A stretch of 64,000 bases of DNA from Paenibacillus tyrphae (lineage in GTDB: Bacteria; Bacillota; Bacilli; Paenibacillales; NBRC-103111), in the NCBI RefSeq assembly GCF_027925525.1, contig NZ_BSDJ01000036.1, positions 17,892-81,891 on the forward strand, read 5' to 3'. Shown piece after piece: positions 1 through 8,852 of the stretch. A program made the translations under genes and the position numbers. Each line of letters begins with the position of its first letter. The first letter of the stretch is position 1. Under the pieces are notes generated by a model that was not told where the DNA came from, searched no databases, and worked only from the letters and a program-made list of their open reading frames with translations.

Positions 1-1046
1 CGGCCGATCTCGTCGATGTGCTGCCAGTTCCCTTTCTCCGTTTGCCGCATACTTTCTTTCAACTCGCGAATCGGTGCAACGATGGAACGGCCGAAGCGGT
101 AGGCGAGCCACAGAGCGGCAATCAGCGTCAGCAGCCCGACGCCGAGCGTCGTGGTGCGGATCGTAGACGCCGGACGCCGGAGCTCCTGTACCGGAATCGA
201 GGCGACGAGCCTCCAATCCGAATAGCTCGAACCTCTGGAGACAAACAGCCGGTCCTGCCCCTCATAGCGGTCGATGACCGATTTCCCCGCGCTCTGCTCC
301 ATATGCCGGAACAGCTCCGGTTCCAGCTTCGCATCCTTCAGCGGCAAAGCCGGATGGTAAATAAATTCTCCTTTTCCATTTATAATAAAGAAATATCCAT
401 CCTTCCCAACGTTTGCGCGCTGCCATATTTTTGCCAGCTCCGCAAGCTTGAACTCGATGGCGACGACCCCGCGGTTCGCATCGTTATAAGCGGCATCGCG
501 CACTTTTCGCGCCATCGTGACGACGGTCCCCCGGTCTTCCGACCGCAGGCTCACGTTCAGCAGAACCATCTGCCCGTTGTCCGGGGTATTTTCCATAATG
601 TATTCGAACTTGCTCTTATACTCCGCCGGGTCCAGAAAAATCAAGTTCTGGTTATCGTAGATGACGGAACGCCGGTGCTGCCCGACGACATAAATCATGT
701 TCAACTGCTTGTACAGCGCTGCGATCGATTGCACGGAATTCGACGCGAACTTCTTGATCTGCGTGGAGTAGTAGTAATACCCGTACCCATCGTCGGACGC
801 AATTTCCATAAACGACCGGACGTCGGGATTCGAAGTGAACGAATTGCTCAACAGCTCGTACGTCTGCAAATATATATCCGTCTGGTAGGTCGCACTGTCG
901 ACGATCTGCTCCATGTACTGCTCGGCCTGACGGTCCAGCTCTTTGGAAGACTGTACGTAGGATACGACGCCGACGGTAATCAACGAAACGGCAATCACAA
1001 TGAGAAAGTAGACGTAAATTTGGCCGGACAGCGTTTTGCGCTTCAT
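1..1046 (-). CDS. YesM-type sensor histidine kinase, N-terminal part (truncated by window edge)
   Basis: Reading down from the ATG at 1046, the protein opens with a basic start and a membrane segment (residues about 9-30), followed by a roughly 270-residue extracytoplasmic region of Cache type, a second membrane segment, and the beginning of a HAMP linker at the window edge. The histidine kinase and ATPase domains lie outside. Its ATG overlaps the TAA of the response regulator gene by one base (TAATG), so the two are translationally coupled. Such YesM/YesN pairs usually sense extracellular sugars or oligosaccharides and control adjacent ABC importers, which is exactly the neighbourhood here. 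The domain call is from sequence; the ligand is unknown. Confidence 0.88.
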   Translation of the reverse strand, partial: MKRKTLSGQIYVYFLIVIAVSLITVGVVSYVQSSKELDRQAEQYMEQIVDSATYQTDIYLQTYELLSNSFTSNPDVRSFMEIASDDGYGYYYYSTQIKKFASNSVQSIAALYKQLNMIYVVGQHRRSVIYDNQNLIFLDPAEYKSKFEYIMENTPDNGQMVLLNVSLRSEDRGTVVTMARKVRDAAYNDANRGVVAIEFKLAELAKIWQRANVGKDGYFFIINGKGEFIYHPALPLKDAKLEPELFRHMEQSAGKSVIDRYEGQDRLFVSRGSSYSDWRLVASIPVQELRRPASTIRTTTLGVGLLTLIAALWLAYRFGRSIVAPIRELKESMRQTEKGNWQHIDEIG

Positions 1047-2083
1047 TATTCGATGCCCATCTTGTGCCGGTACTCGGACGGAAGGCACCCGGCGTATTTC
1101 TTGAACGTCTTCGTAAAATGCGGATGGTCGGCGTACCCGACCTCGCCCGAGATGTCCGTGATCCGGTAATGCGGCTGCTGAAGCAGCTTCTTCGCTTTTT
1201 CCATCCGCCTGCGAGTCCGGTATTGGACGAACGTTTCCTGCGTCGATTGCTTGAACAGCTGGCTGAAATACGAGGCGTTCAAGCCGATACGATCCGCCAC
1301 CTCCTCTAGCGAAACCTCCTCGGCCAAATGATCCTCGATGTACTGCTTCGCTTCCTCGACCGGGTCCTTGCGCCTGCCCCGGCGCTTATGCCTGAGCTCC
1401 TCGCACAAGCTGCGGACGCTGCCGTCAAACCGCCGCCACGCCTCCTCCTTCTCCGAAACGTCCGCCAGTTCCAAGCCGACGCGCAGCGTGAATACGTCCC
1501 GGTGGTTGATCCGGCTCACCAGCAGAACGTGCAGCTCGTCAAGCACATCGCACAGCCGGGTCGGTTTCAGGCCGAAGCCGTCCAGCTCGCAGCGCATCTC
1601 CGCCAATACGGCCCGCAGCTCCTGTTCTTGCAGCAGCCACACGGCTTCATCCAGCCTGGCCGCCCATGTTTCCAGCCGGGTCACGGGAACGAACGTCGCG
1701 GAACGCTGCTTCGCGCTGAAGCGTACGAGCTTCTCCAGTACCTCCTGAAATCCTTTGATGGTGACCGGCTTCAGCAAATATTCCTTCACGCCGTAAGATA
1801 CGCTTTTCTGCGCGTATTCAAAATCGTTATAGCCGGAAACGACGACAATCTGGATATCCGCATCCATCTCGGCCACGTGACGGCACAGCTCCAGCCCGTC
1901 CAGCTTCGGCATCCGGATGTCCGTAAACAAAAAATCGGGGCGTTCTTCGCGAATCCGCTGCAGCGCATCCGTGCCGTTCTCGGCCGTACGGATGCTCGTT
2001 ATGGGCAGACCGGATTGCTCCACCAGCTTTTGCAGGCCTTTGCGAATCATCGGCTCGTCATCTGCGATCAAGATTCGGTACAT
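1046..2083 (-). CDS. YesN-type response regulator (REC + AraC HTH)
   Basis: This is a 345-residue two-component response regulator. An N-terminal receiver domain has the acidic pair at D8-D9, the phosphoacceptor D55 in FTDIRMPK and the lysine of LLKPV near residue 105. The last 100 residues form a double helix-turn-helix of AraC type, ending in a typical SGEVGYADHPHFTKTFKKY motif. I chose the ATG at 2083 because it has an AAGGAGCG ribosome binding site and starts the receiver fold directly (MYRILIADDE); upstream in-frame codons give a non-homologous extension. It sits downstream of the solute-binding protein gene and is coupled to the kinase gene. It probably activates the sugar transporter operon. 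Confidence 0.92.
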   Translation of the reverse strand: MYRILIADDEPMIRKGLQKLVEQSGLPITSIRTAENGTDALQRIREERPDFLFTDIRMPKLDGLELCRHVAEMDADIQIVVVSGYNDFEYAQKSVSYGVKEYLLKPVTIKGFQEVLEKLVRFSAKQRSATFVPVTRLETWAARLDEAVWLLQEQELRAVLAEMRCELDGFGLKPTRLCDVLDELHVLLVSRINHRDVFTLRVGLELADVSEKEEAWRRFDGSVRSLCEELRHKRRGRRKDPVEEAKQYIEDHLAEEVSLEEVADRIGLNASYFSQLFKQSTQETFVQYRTRRRMEKAKKLLQQPHYRITDISGEVGYADHPHFTKTFKKYAGCLPSEYRHKMGIE

Positions 2084-2141
2084 GCGAACGCTCCTTTCAG
2101 AAGGGGGGAGAGAAACGGGCGTTGTTCGATGTAACTTCGCA

Positions 2142-2266
2142 GCCGGGCATGTGTCGTTTCGCTTTAGCTCAGACACGTTTTGTTCCGATCCCCGGATTGG
2201 ATAAAACATTTCAGATGAAGGGACCGGAACAAAAAACTCGCCGCGAAACGATACATGCCCTCCGGC
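2142..2266. repeat. Long imperfect inverted repeat upstream of the response regulator gene
   Basis: The outer arms 2142-2162 (GCCGGGCATGTGTCGTTTCGC) without its last bases and 2243-2266 are near-perfect reverse complements; the inner arms 2178-2192 and 2220-2236 (TTTTGTTCC against GGAACAAAA) pair as well. The loop is about 27 bases. It could be a transcription attenuator, a two-part protein binding dyad, or a remnant of a small palindromic element. It lies in the 288-base gap between the solute-binding gene and the response regulator gene. Confidence 0.6.
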
Positions 2267-2324
2267 AGGACACCGCACCTCGACCACTCACGAACCGCCT
2301 TTTCTCTCTGCGAAAAGGGAATTA

Positions 2325-2338
2325 AAAAAACGTTTACA
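2325..2338 (-). promoter_or_regulatory. cre-like CcpA site in the SBP to response regulator gap
   Basis: Read on the minus strand the site is TGTAAACGTTTTTT, which matches the catabolite responsive element consensus at all but one conserved position. It lies about 240 bases upstream of the response regulator start and just after the solute-binding gene stop. Binding by CcpA is inferred only. Confidence 0.5.
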
Positions 2339-2371
2339 TTTCAACCGTGCATTTTTATAGAAGAGACGCAA

Positions 2372-3937
2372 TTAACGGCGCGGCATCGAGATCGTCACGT
2401 TCGGATCTTTGCTTTTGAACTTCTCGGTCGCTTCCTTGACGACGTCGTTGCCACCCTTCGATTTCCACTCCTCGATGACCTTCGGCCAATTGGAGATCGG
2501 CTCCTTACCATAGACCATTTTGACCATATGCTGGAGCAGCACCGGAGCGGCAAAATCGGATTCCGGCGAAATGTCCGGATTTTTGATATACGCTTCCAAA
2601 CGAGGCTCGAATTGGATGCCGTCGCGTCCTTCGTTTGCCAACATTGTATCATAGATGCCCATCAATTTCTGCCCTTCCGGGGTCAGGCTAAGCGTGCCTT
2701 TGTTGTACTTCGTATCCTGCACCATCCACAGGAACGCTTGGCGGTAGCGCTCTTCATCCACCCCTTGCGGGTCCGTCGGCGATTTGTACTCGATCTTGCC
2801 GTCCACCGTCTTGTAGGTCTCGCCCTCGATGCCGAACGTAAAGAACTTCTCCGCTTCGTCCGACAGCATCCAATCGAAAAATTTAATGATCGCCTCCGGA
2901 TTTTTTACCTTTTTGTTGATGAACCAGGCGCGGGTGACGGAATTGTACAAGTAGTAGCCGCCCTTGCCGTCCGGACCGACCGGGGACGGAATCAGCTCGA
3001 TCTTGGCGGTCGGCACGTTCGCCTGCAGCTGCTTCTCCCACTGCAGCACCTCGTTGGCGTTCATTGCCCACATGCCCGCTTTGCCCGCCAAAATATTGTT
3101 TTTGTAAACGGTCGGGTTAATCGTCGCAAACTCCTTGGAGATCAAACCTTCGTCGAACATCGTTTTGTACGTTTGCAGCGCCTTCGTCATATTGTCGACG
3201 TTGAAAAACTTCGGCACGATTTGATCGCCCTGCTGCATGTGCATAGAGAGGTAAGGGAACGCGTCGAAGGCGCCGAAGAACGTATCCGCATATTTGAAAT
3301 TTTCGCGGCCCTGATACGGCTGTTCGACTCCCAGCTCCTTAAACTTCCGCAGCACGTTCAAGTATTCTTCGACCGTCTTCGGCACCGGCAGGCCCGCTTT
3401 GTCGAGCAGATCCTTGCGGATCGCGGTCGTGCGACGCGAAGGGTTAGAGAGAAACTCGGGGATCGCGTAAATTTTGCCTTGGTACGTCTCTTTTTGCCAA
3501 GCGTCCTTCGGAATTTTCTTCAGCAGGTTTTGCCCGTGCTTTTGCAGCAGATCGTCCAGCGGCAGAAAGACGCCCGCCTGAACGGAGCCGGCCATCTCCT
3601 TGCCCGCCACGCCGCCGCTGCCCTGCACGACATCGGGAATGTCGTTGGTAGCGAACATCTGGATCATCTTTTGCTCGAATTCCTTGTGCGGCACGAGCAC
3701 GATGTTCAGGTCCGTGTTGGTCAGCTCCTCCAGCTTTTTCACCCATTTGTCTTCGTTGATGTTGGGCGACTTCTCCACGTGATTGAAGGCGAGCGTCCTC
3801 ATCGAGATGGAGAATTTCGCTTTTTCATTTGGATTGCCGGTTCCTTCCGCCGCTTGTGGCTCCGGCGTCTTGGCGCAGGCGGTCAGCATGCTCACAGCTG
3901 CGGCCGAAGCAAGCCCGACCTTCATCCATTTCTTCAT
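2372..3937 (-). CDS. Extracellular solute-binding lipoprotein (carbohydrate ABC importer)
   Basis: This 521-residue lipoprotein has a basic start, a hydrophobic stretch and a lipobox LTAC with the acylated cysteine at residue 21. The body looks like the LipO/YtcQ group of family 1 solute-binding proteins, with a conserved early segment on NTDLNIVLVPHKEFEQKMIQMFATNDIPDV style and long aromatic-rich lobes. The ATG at 3937 has a GAGGGG ribosome binding site; an in-frame codon 14 residues upstream is less likely. It follows the two permease genes on the same strand, making a permease-permease-binding protein operon. As usual for this family no ATPase is encoded here; a shared MsmX-type ATPase elsewhere would be needed. 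Confidence 0.92.
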   Translation of the reverse strand: MKKWMKVGLASAAAVSMLTACAKTPEPQAAEGTGNPNEKAKFSISMRTLAFNHVEKSPNINEDKWVKKLEELTNTDLNIVLVPHKEFEQKMIQMFATNDIPDVVQGSGGVAGKEMAGSVQAGVFLPLDDLLQKHGQNLLKKIPKDAWQKETYQGKIYAIPEFLSNPSRRTTAIRKDLLDKAGLPVPKTVEEYLNVLRKFKELGVEQPYQGRENFKYADTFFGAFDAFPYLSMHMQQGDQIVPKFFNVDNMTKALQTYKTMFDEGLISKEFATINPTVYKNNILAGKAGMWAMNANEVLQWEKQLQANVPTAKIELIPSPVGPDGKGGYYLYNSVTRAWFINKKVKNPEAIIKFFDWMLSDEAEKFFTFGIEGETYKTVDGKIEYKSPTDPQGVDEERYRQAFLWMVQDTKYNKGTLSLTPEGQKLMGIYDTMLANEGRDGIQFEPRLEAYIKNPDISPESDFAAPVLLQHMVKMVYGKEPISNWPKVIEEWKSKGGNDVVKEATEKFKSKDPNVTISMPRR

Positions 3938-4095
3938 ACGTACCCCTCTTTTCTGAGAAATGATATGGAGCGATTGCATCTAGTGTAAAAGGACGCCTTC
4001 TTCCGGGCATCGCCGATCGCCTGCCCAGGTTGCGCTTTTTTGGAATAACGTCCTGGTTTACCGGTCTAAGAGCTTTCGATATCGGATGCCGGAAG

Positions 4096-4974
4096 CTACG
4101 ATTTCACGGAGCCGACCATCATGCCTTTGACAAAATGCTTTTGCAGGAACGGATAGATGAGCACGATCGGCAGCGTCGCAATGATGATCGTCGCCATCTT
4201 GATGCCCTCCGGGTCCATATGCGCCAGCGAACTGAACTGAGAGGCCGACGGATCGATGTTGATCTCGTTCGCATCGATCAGCTGGCGAAGCTTCACCTGG
4301 AGCGGCCTTAAGACCGGGTTATTGACATAGTACAGCGCATTCATGTACGTATTCCAGTGGCCTACAGCGTAAAAGATGCCTAAGGACGCCATCACGGGCT
4401 TGGAGAGCGGCATCACGATGCTCCAAATCATCCGTAGCTCGGTACAGCCGTCGATCCGGCCGGAGTCGATAATCTCCGAAGGAATCTGCATAAAGAACGA
4501 GCGCATGATGAAAAAGTTAAATGCGCTGATTGCGCCGGGAAGCAGAAGTGCCCACAACGTATTCGTCAACCCGAGACTTTTCATCAAGATGAAATTCGGA
4601 ATAAGTGGAGCGCTGAATACCATCGTGATGAGCACCATGACGACAACGAGCTTCCGCCCCACATATTCTTGCCGCGATACCGGATAGGCGAGCGAAGCGG
4701 TCGCAATCAGATTGATAAGCGTACCGACCACCGTAATGTACACCGTAATCCCGAAGGAACGCCAGATCGAGGCGTCGCTGAACACATATTGATAGTTGAT
4801 CCAGGTGAAATCAACGGGCCAAAACAATACTTTTCCGGCAATGACGGCCTCGGAGCTGCTGAACGATTGCGCCAGCACGCCGAGGAACGGCAGAAACATC
4901 GCCAGCCCGAGCAAGGTCAGAAAAATAAGATTCGCCGCGTTAAAAACTTGCCAGCTTGCGCTTGCTTTTTTCAT
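4096..4974 (-). CDS. Carbohydrate ABC transporter permease (YtcP-like)
   Basis: This 292-residue inner-membrane protein has six predicted membrane segments. The cytoplasmic EAA-type loop is visible as EIIDSGRIDGCTELRMIW followed by MPLSKPVMA, the ATPase contact site of MalG-type permeases. A GGAGGTG ribosome binding site precedes the ATG at 4974. It is the second gene of the operon, 30 bases after the LplB-like permease gene, and pairs with it to form the membrane channel for the sugar bound by the downstream lipoprotein. Confidence 0.93.
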   Translation of the reverse strand: MKKASASWQVFNAANLIFLTLLGLAMFLPFLGVLAQSFSSSEAVIAGKVLFWPVDFTWINYQYVFSDASIWRSFGITVYITVVGTLINLIATASLAYPVSRQEYVGRKLVVVMVLITMVFSAPLIPNFILMKSLGLTNTLWALLLPGAISAFNFFIMRSFFMQIPSEIIDSGRIDGCTELRMIWSIVMPLSKPVMASLGIFYAVGHWNTYMNALYYVNNPVLRPLQVKLRQLIDANEINIDPSASQFSSLAHMDPEGIKMATIIIATLPIVLIYPFLQKHFVKGMMVGSVKS

Positions 4975-5004
4975 AGCTTTTACACCTCCCGCTTCCCGCA
5001 GCCG

Positions 5005-5961
5005 TTAATACAAGCTTTCCCCGGTTGTTTTCTTGCTGAGCGTATTGCCGATGACGATCAACAACAGACCGACGACCGATTTGAACAAGCCGATGGCCGT
5101 CGTATAGCTGAACTGCTGCCCGAGCAGACCGACCTGATAAATGTACGTGTCCAAAATTTCGCCGTTGTTTTTGTTAAGCGGGTTCAGGAACACGTAGACG
5201 CGCTCGAAGCCGAAATCCAGAAACTTGCCGATGTGAAGCAAAAACATGATCATGATCGTCGGCAGCAGCGCCGGAATCGTAATGGATAGCGTCTGGCGCC
5301 AACGGCTCGCGCCGTCCACCTCGGCCGCCTCGTACAAGTCCGGGTTGACGCCCGCCAGCGCCGCGAGAAAAATGATCGTCCCGTACCCCGAATCGCGCCA
5401 GATGCCGGAGCCGATAAGCACCGTGCGAATCCACGATTCTTCGCCGAGGAAGTAGACCGGCTCGAAGCCGAGCCAGCTGATGAACTGGTTTACCGCTCCG
5501 GTCGACGGCGACAGGATGCCGATGGCGATGCCGCTGACGATGACCCAGGACAAAAAGTGCGGCATATAGACGACTGTCTGCAGCACCCGCTTGTACAGCA
5601 CCAGACGCAGCTCGTTGAGCAGCAGCGCCAGGACGATCGGCGCCGGGAACGCGATGAGCAGGTCGTACAATCCGATCAGCAGCGTATTGTTGAGAATGTT
5701 CAAAAAATCGTAATGGGCGAACATCCGTTTAAAATGCGCGAGGCCGACCCATTTGCTGCCCAAAATGCCTTGAAAAATATTATAGTCCTGAAAGGCGATC
5801 ACCGAGCCGAGCAGCGGAACGTACTTGAAAACGAAAAAATAGACGATCCCCGGAACCGAGATCAAATAAAGCGTTTTGTATTTCCACATGAACCGCAGTA
5901 CGTTTTTACGGGTCCCGGATTTATAGCCGACCGTTTTCACCGCCTGCATTTTTACCGCCAT
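5005..5961 (-). CDS. Carbohydrate ABC transporter permease (LplB-like)
   Basis: This 318-residue permease starts with a basic cytoplasmic segment, has six membrane spans, and carries the EAA loop EAAEVDGASRWRQTLSITIP near residues 215-235, including the conserved glycine. That is the binding-protein-dependent MalF-type signature. The ATG at 5961 is preceded by AAAGGAGGGG. It is the first gene of the importer operon, and a cre-like element lies 50-63 bases upstream of its start. The LplB/YtcP/LipO family moves oligosaccharides in Bacillales; the specific sugar cannot be read here. Confidence 0.93.
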   Translation of the reverse strand: MAVKMQAVKTVGYKSGTRKNVLRFMWKYKTLYLISVPGIVYFFVFKYVPLLGSVIAFQDYNIFQGILGSKWVGLAHFKRMFAHYDFLNILNNTLLIGLYDLLIAFPAPIVLALLLNELRLVLYKRVLQTVVYMPHFLSWVIVSGIAIGILSPSTGAVNQFISWLGFEPVYFLGEESWIRTVLIGSGIWRDSGYGTIIFLAALAGVNPDLYEAAEVDGASRWRQTLSITIPALLPTIMIMFLLHIGKFLDFGFERVYVFLNPLNKNNGEILDTYIYQVGLLGQQFSYTTAIGLFKSVVGLLLIVIGNTLSKKTTGESLY

Positions 5962-6010
5962 GCGTGCCCCCTCCTTTATCCGTCTTGTAATGTAGCTTCA
6001 TCCTACTCTG

Positions 6011-6024
6011 TAAAAACGCTTTCA
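6011..6024 (-). promoter_or_regulatory. cre-like CcpA site upstream of the sugar importer operon
   Basis: On the minus strand the bases read TGAAAGCGTTTTTA, one mismatch from the catabolite responsive element consensus. A TTGAAA hexamer overlaps its left end and may be the -35 element of the importer promoter, so CcpA binding here would repress. No experiment supports it; the call rests on motif and position. Confidence 0.6.
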
Positions 6025-6160
6025 ACAATGGAATGCCTTTTCTCGCACTTGTGTTTTTTTTGGCTCCGGACGAAAAAATGTCGTTAGTCGTCGAACGCGT
6101 GCCCGGACGTCCCATTTTATGCTATATTGTTGTCATCGATAAAAAAAGGAGTTTTCAGTC

Positions 6161-6787
6161 ATGCAGTTTACCGGCTTTACCGAAACGGATTTCGAAACCT
6201 TTGCGATAGAAGGTCTGGAAGGACGAATGGAAGCGATTCGCTCGCGCATTCAGCCCAAGTTCGGCGCCATCAGCAGCGAGCTGCTGGATGAGATTGCCGT
6301 GCAGGCCGGAGAAGAGATGTATTTGCACATTGCCAAGCATGCGCGCCGCAAGGTAAACCCGCCCGTCGACACGTGGATGTCGCTGTCAAGCAGCAAGCGA
6401 GGCTACAAGCAGCTTCCCCATTTTCAGATCGGCATGTTCGACGACCGGGTGTTCATTTGGCTCGCCCTGATCTACGAGCTGCCGAATAAGCAGGCGATTG
6501 CCCAAACGTATTTGGATCGCCTGTCGGAGGTCCGCTCCGCATTGCCCGAAGATTTCGTGCTTTCGTTCGATCATATGCAAAAAGACGCAGTAGCGGTGCG
6601 GGATTTGGATGACAGCCAGTTCGAGCAAGCGCTCCGTCGTTTTCGCGACGTGAAAAAGGTCGAGCTGCTGGTCGGCCGCAACATTCCTGCCGATGATCCG
6701 GTGCTGGCAGACGGACAAGCCTTCCTCCGGCTGGCTAAAGAAACAATGATCTCCGCCCTGCCTTTATACAAGATGGCCAAGGTATAA
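6161..6787 (+). CDS. yktB: YktB-like DUF1054 (UPF0637) protein
   Basis: This 208-residue soluble protein matches the DUF1054 family from its first residues (MQFTGFTETDFETFAIEGLEG) to the conserved segments on GEEMYLHIAKHARRKVNPP and the mid-protein DDRVFIWLALIYELP. The length is usual for the family. The start has an AAAAGGAG ribosome binding site. It is monocistronic, divergent from the sugar importer operon and followed by a terminator hairpin. The biochemical function of the family is not known to me. Confidence 0.9.
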   Translation: MQFTGFTETDFETFAIEGLEGRMEAIRSRIQPKFGAISSELLDEIAVQAGEEMYLHIAKHARRKVNPPVDTWMSLSSSKRGYKQLPHFQIGMFDDRVFIWLALIYELPNKQAIAQTYLDRLSEVRSALPEDFVLSFDHMQKDAVAVRDLDDSQFEQALRRFRDVKKVELLVGRNIPADDPVLADGQAFLRLAKETMISALPLYKMAKV

Positions 6788-6794
6788 GCAAGGA

Positions 6795-6836
6795 CAAGGC
6801 CTCCCTCCGGCTTAAGCCGATGATGGGGGCCTTTTT
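6795..6836 (+). terminator. Terminator after the DUF1054 gene
   Basis: AAGGCCTCCC pairs imperfectly with GGGGGCCTT around an inner CCGGCTTAAGCCG hairpin, followed by TTTTT. Confidence 0.75.
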
Positions 6837-6986
6837 CTATGTTTCGCGGTGCCACATGTTTCCCAGCCCCTGAACCTCCCACACCACTCACATTTTTTAC
6901 AATAATTAGCGGAAATTTAGCACCTTTTGAAATCGGTTGCATATAATTAACATCGAACGGCCATCCATTTTCAGGGAGGGGTAGGC

Positions 6987-7313
6987 ATGAAGAAAACTGC
7001 GGTTCGCAACCTGCTGGCTGCGCTCATTGGTCTTTGGTTCATAGGCGCTCCGTGGATTCTCGGTTATTCCGGCCATTCCGGAGCTTTGTGGAGCAGCATG
7101 GTCGCGGGCTTCGCTGAACTCGCCTTCTCGCTGCTGGCATTGGGCAAAACAGGCTGGGACTCGTGGCAGCATTGGATAGCGTTTTTGGCAGGCGTTTGGT
7201 TTATGATGCTGCCCTTCGTCTTCTCGTTCGGTCTGGGGATGACCCTCTTCATGCTGGTGCTCGGCGTAGTGACGATCCTCTTGAACTTTTATAATATGAA
7301 CGAGGTGCTTTAA
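6987..7313 (+). CDS. SPW-repeat small membrane protein
   Basis: This 108-residue protein has four membrane spans arranged as two similar halves. Each half carries the SPW-type signature: the first has LIGLWFIGAPWILGY, the second LAGVWFMMLPFVFSF. The family is small, membrane-bound and of unknown function. The ATG at 6987 is preceded by GGGAGGGG. A TATAAT hexamer at about 6942 is a probable -10 element. A universal stress protein gene follows 97 bases later on the same strand but seems to have its own promoter. Confidence 0.85.
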   Translation: MKKTAVRNLLAALIGLWFIGAPWILGYSGHSGALWSSMVAGFAELAFSLLALGKTGWDSWQHWIAFLAGVWFMMLPFVFSFGLGMTLFMLVLGVVTILLNFYNMNEVL

Positions 7314-7410
7314 AATATTGTTTTTAATTTTCTGAATTTTCCGTCAGGTAAGCGGTTGTTTGTGGTATAATAAAATCGTAACCCACTAAACCGCAAATGA
7401 GGTGAGGATG

Positions 7411-7836
7411 ATGTTATTTTCTAAAATCCTTGTTGCCTATGACGGTTCGAATTTATCGAAGAAAGCCTTAAAACGTGCGGTCGAATTGGTTCAGGAACAA
7501 TCTCACAGCCTACATCCTCCGCGGCTCGAAATTATTCATGTGTACGCCCTACCTACTTATATCGGCAGCGAATATGCGGTTAACAGCAATTACATCGAAG
7601 CTGCCGAAGCGACGATCGAGGAAGCCAAGTCGCTCATCCCGTCGACGCTAAACGTGAAATTTACGCTGACCCGGGGGCAGCCGGCCTACAGCATCCTGGA
7701 GCATGCGGAAGAGATCGGGTGCGACCTGATTGTCATGGGAAGCCGGGGACTCGGGAAAATCCGCGAGTTCTTTCTCGGAAGCGTCAGCCATAACGTCGTG
7801 CAGCAGGCTAAGGTACCCGTGCTGATTGTGAAATAA
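7411..7836 (+). CDS. Universal stress protein, UspA family
   Basis: This 141-residue protein has the alpha/beta UspA fold. It opens with the beta strand ILVAYDGS and ends with the ATP-binding signature GSRGLGK followed by GSVSHNVV, so it belongs to the nucleotide-binding subgroup. The start is ambiguous among GTG 7402, ATG 7408 and ATG 7411; 7411 leaves best spacing from the GAGGTG ribosome binding site. A TATAAT at about 7366 lies upstream. It probably acts in cytoplasmic stress or starvation response; no partner gene is evident. Confidence 0.93.
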   Translation: MLFSKILVAYDGSNLSKKALKRAVELVQEQSHSLHPPRLEIIHVYALPTYIGSEYAVNSNYIEAAEATIEEAKSLIPSTLNVKFTLTRGQPAYSILEHAEEIGCDLIVMGSRGLGKIREFFLGSVSHNVVQQAKVPVLIVK

Positions 7837-7859
7837 ACCGGATTCCATATCATCCGACC

Positions 7860-7880
7860 AGACCGCCCGACCGGCGGTCT
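7860..7880 (+). terminator. Hairpin after the UspA gene
   Basis: AGACCGCC and GGCGGTCT pair perfectly around five bases. The following run is only ATTCGTCG, so termination is plausible but weak. Confidence 0.5.
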
Positions 7881-7998
7881 ATTCGTCGTTGCTCAAAATT
7901 TTATTTTAGCCTAAGCTTGCTTTAAAGTGAGGTTAAGCCTGGTTGCCTATCCTAATCATGGTTGCAAAACCAATCCAACATCAGGAAGGTGAACCTGC

Positions 7999-8760
7999 AT
8001 GAAGCAAACGCATGCGAAACGGGTAATCGTCTCCACGCTGGCTCTTGCTCTTCTGCTCGGAGGCGGAGTCCTGTATGGAACCGGACAATCGGCGCACGCC
8101 GAAGATGCGGCCGCGCAGCAGCCGTCCGAGACGAAAGCGAAAGCCGGCCCATTCCAAGAGTGGTTCGGCGAGCGAAGCGAGCGCAACGGCTCCAAGGACT
8201 CCGACGCTTCCGCCAAAGGCATGCCGATCTTTGAAGAAGCCGCTGCGATTCTCGGCATGGACAAAGCCTCGCTGATCGCCTCGCTTAAAGCCAAGACGCT
8301 CGTACAGCTGGCCGCGGAGAAAAACATGAGCGAAGCCGACTTCGTCGCCAAACTGCAGGCAGCGCGCAGCAAAACGATCGACGAAGCCGCAGCTTCCGGG
8401 AAACTGACCGCCGAGCAAGCGGAGAAGCTCAAAAGCCGCATGGCGGAGCACCTGAAAAAGATGGCGAACCGTACCTTTGACGGCAACGGCCGCTTCGGCA
8501 TGCATACGAGCAAAAAACATCTGAGCATTGCGCCGGACAAGCTTGCCTCCATTCTCGGAATGACCGAGGACCAGTTGAAAATCGAACTGAAATCGGGCAA
8601 ATCGCTGACCGACATCGCGCAAAGCAAAGGAATCTCCAAAGCGCAGCTGGTCGGCAAAATCAAGGACGAAATGACCCCGTGGATTGAGAACATGGTCGAC
8701 CGCAGGCTTTCGCAGGACAGGAAGAAGTCTGAAACGAATAACGCTCCAACCGCCCCATAG
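7999..8760 (+). CDS. Secreted protein with two copies of a helical ILGM repeat
   Basis: I do not recognise a named family with certainty. The 253-residue product has a signal peptide ending near SAHA (residues 31-34). The mature part is rich in Ala, Lys and Glu and contains two related helical repeats, residues about 83-120 and 184-222, both starting ILGM and ending in a lysine/leucine-rich helix; the pattern is ILGM-x4-L-x3-LK with LTDIAQSKGIS-like middle. A Lys/Glu-rich helical linker separates them. GGAAGGTG precedes the ATG. It stands alone between terminators. An extracellular or wall-associated structural role is a guess. Confidence 0.75.
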   Translation: MKQTHAKRVIVSTLALALLLGGGVLYGTGQSAHAEDAAAQQPSETKAKAGPFQEWFGERSERNGSKDSDASAKGMPIFEEAAAILGMDKASLIASLKAKTLVQLAAEKNMSEADFVAKLQAARSKTIDEAAASGKLTAEQAEKLKSRMAEHLKKMANRTFDGNGRFGMHTSKKHLSIAPDKLASILGMTEDQLKIELKSGKSLTDIAQSKGISKAQLVGKIKDEMTPWIENMVDRRLSQDRKKSETNNAPTAP

Positions 8761-8794
8761 CACTTACAATTCAATAGTAGTGCTTATATCCTAT

Positions 8795-8820
8795 ACCGTC
8801 CCGACAGGGACGGTTTTTGG
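8795..8820 (+). terminator. Terminator after the repeat-containing secreted protein
   Basis: CCGTCCC pairs with GGGACGG across a GACA loop, then TTTTT. It also separates this gene from the convergent glycosyltransferase gene. Confidence 0.85.
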
Positions 8821-8852
8821 CTTTTCAACCTTTGCGAAAATGGCAGTGAGTG

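Noticed and set aside
2255..3988. A 577-codon open frame antisense to the solute-binding protein gene
   Set aside because: It is a shadow of the GC-rich gene on the other strand; it has no ribosome binding site and no domain pattern.
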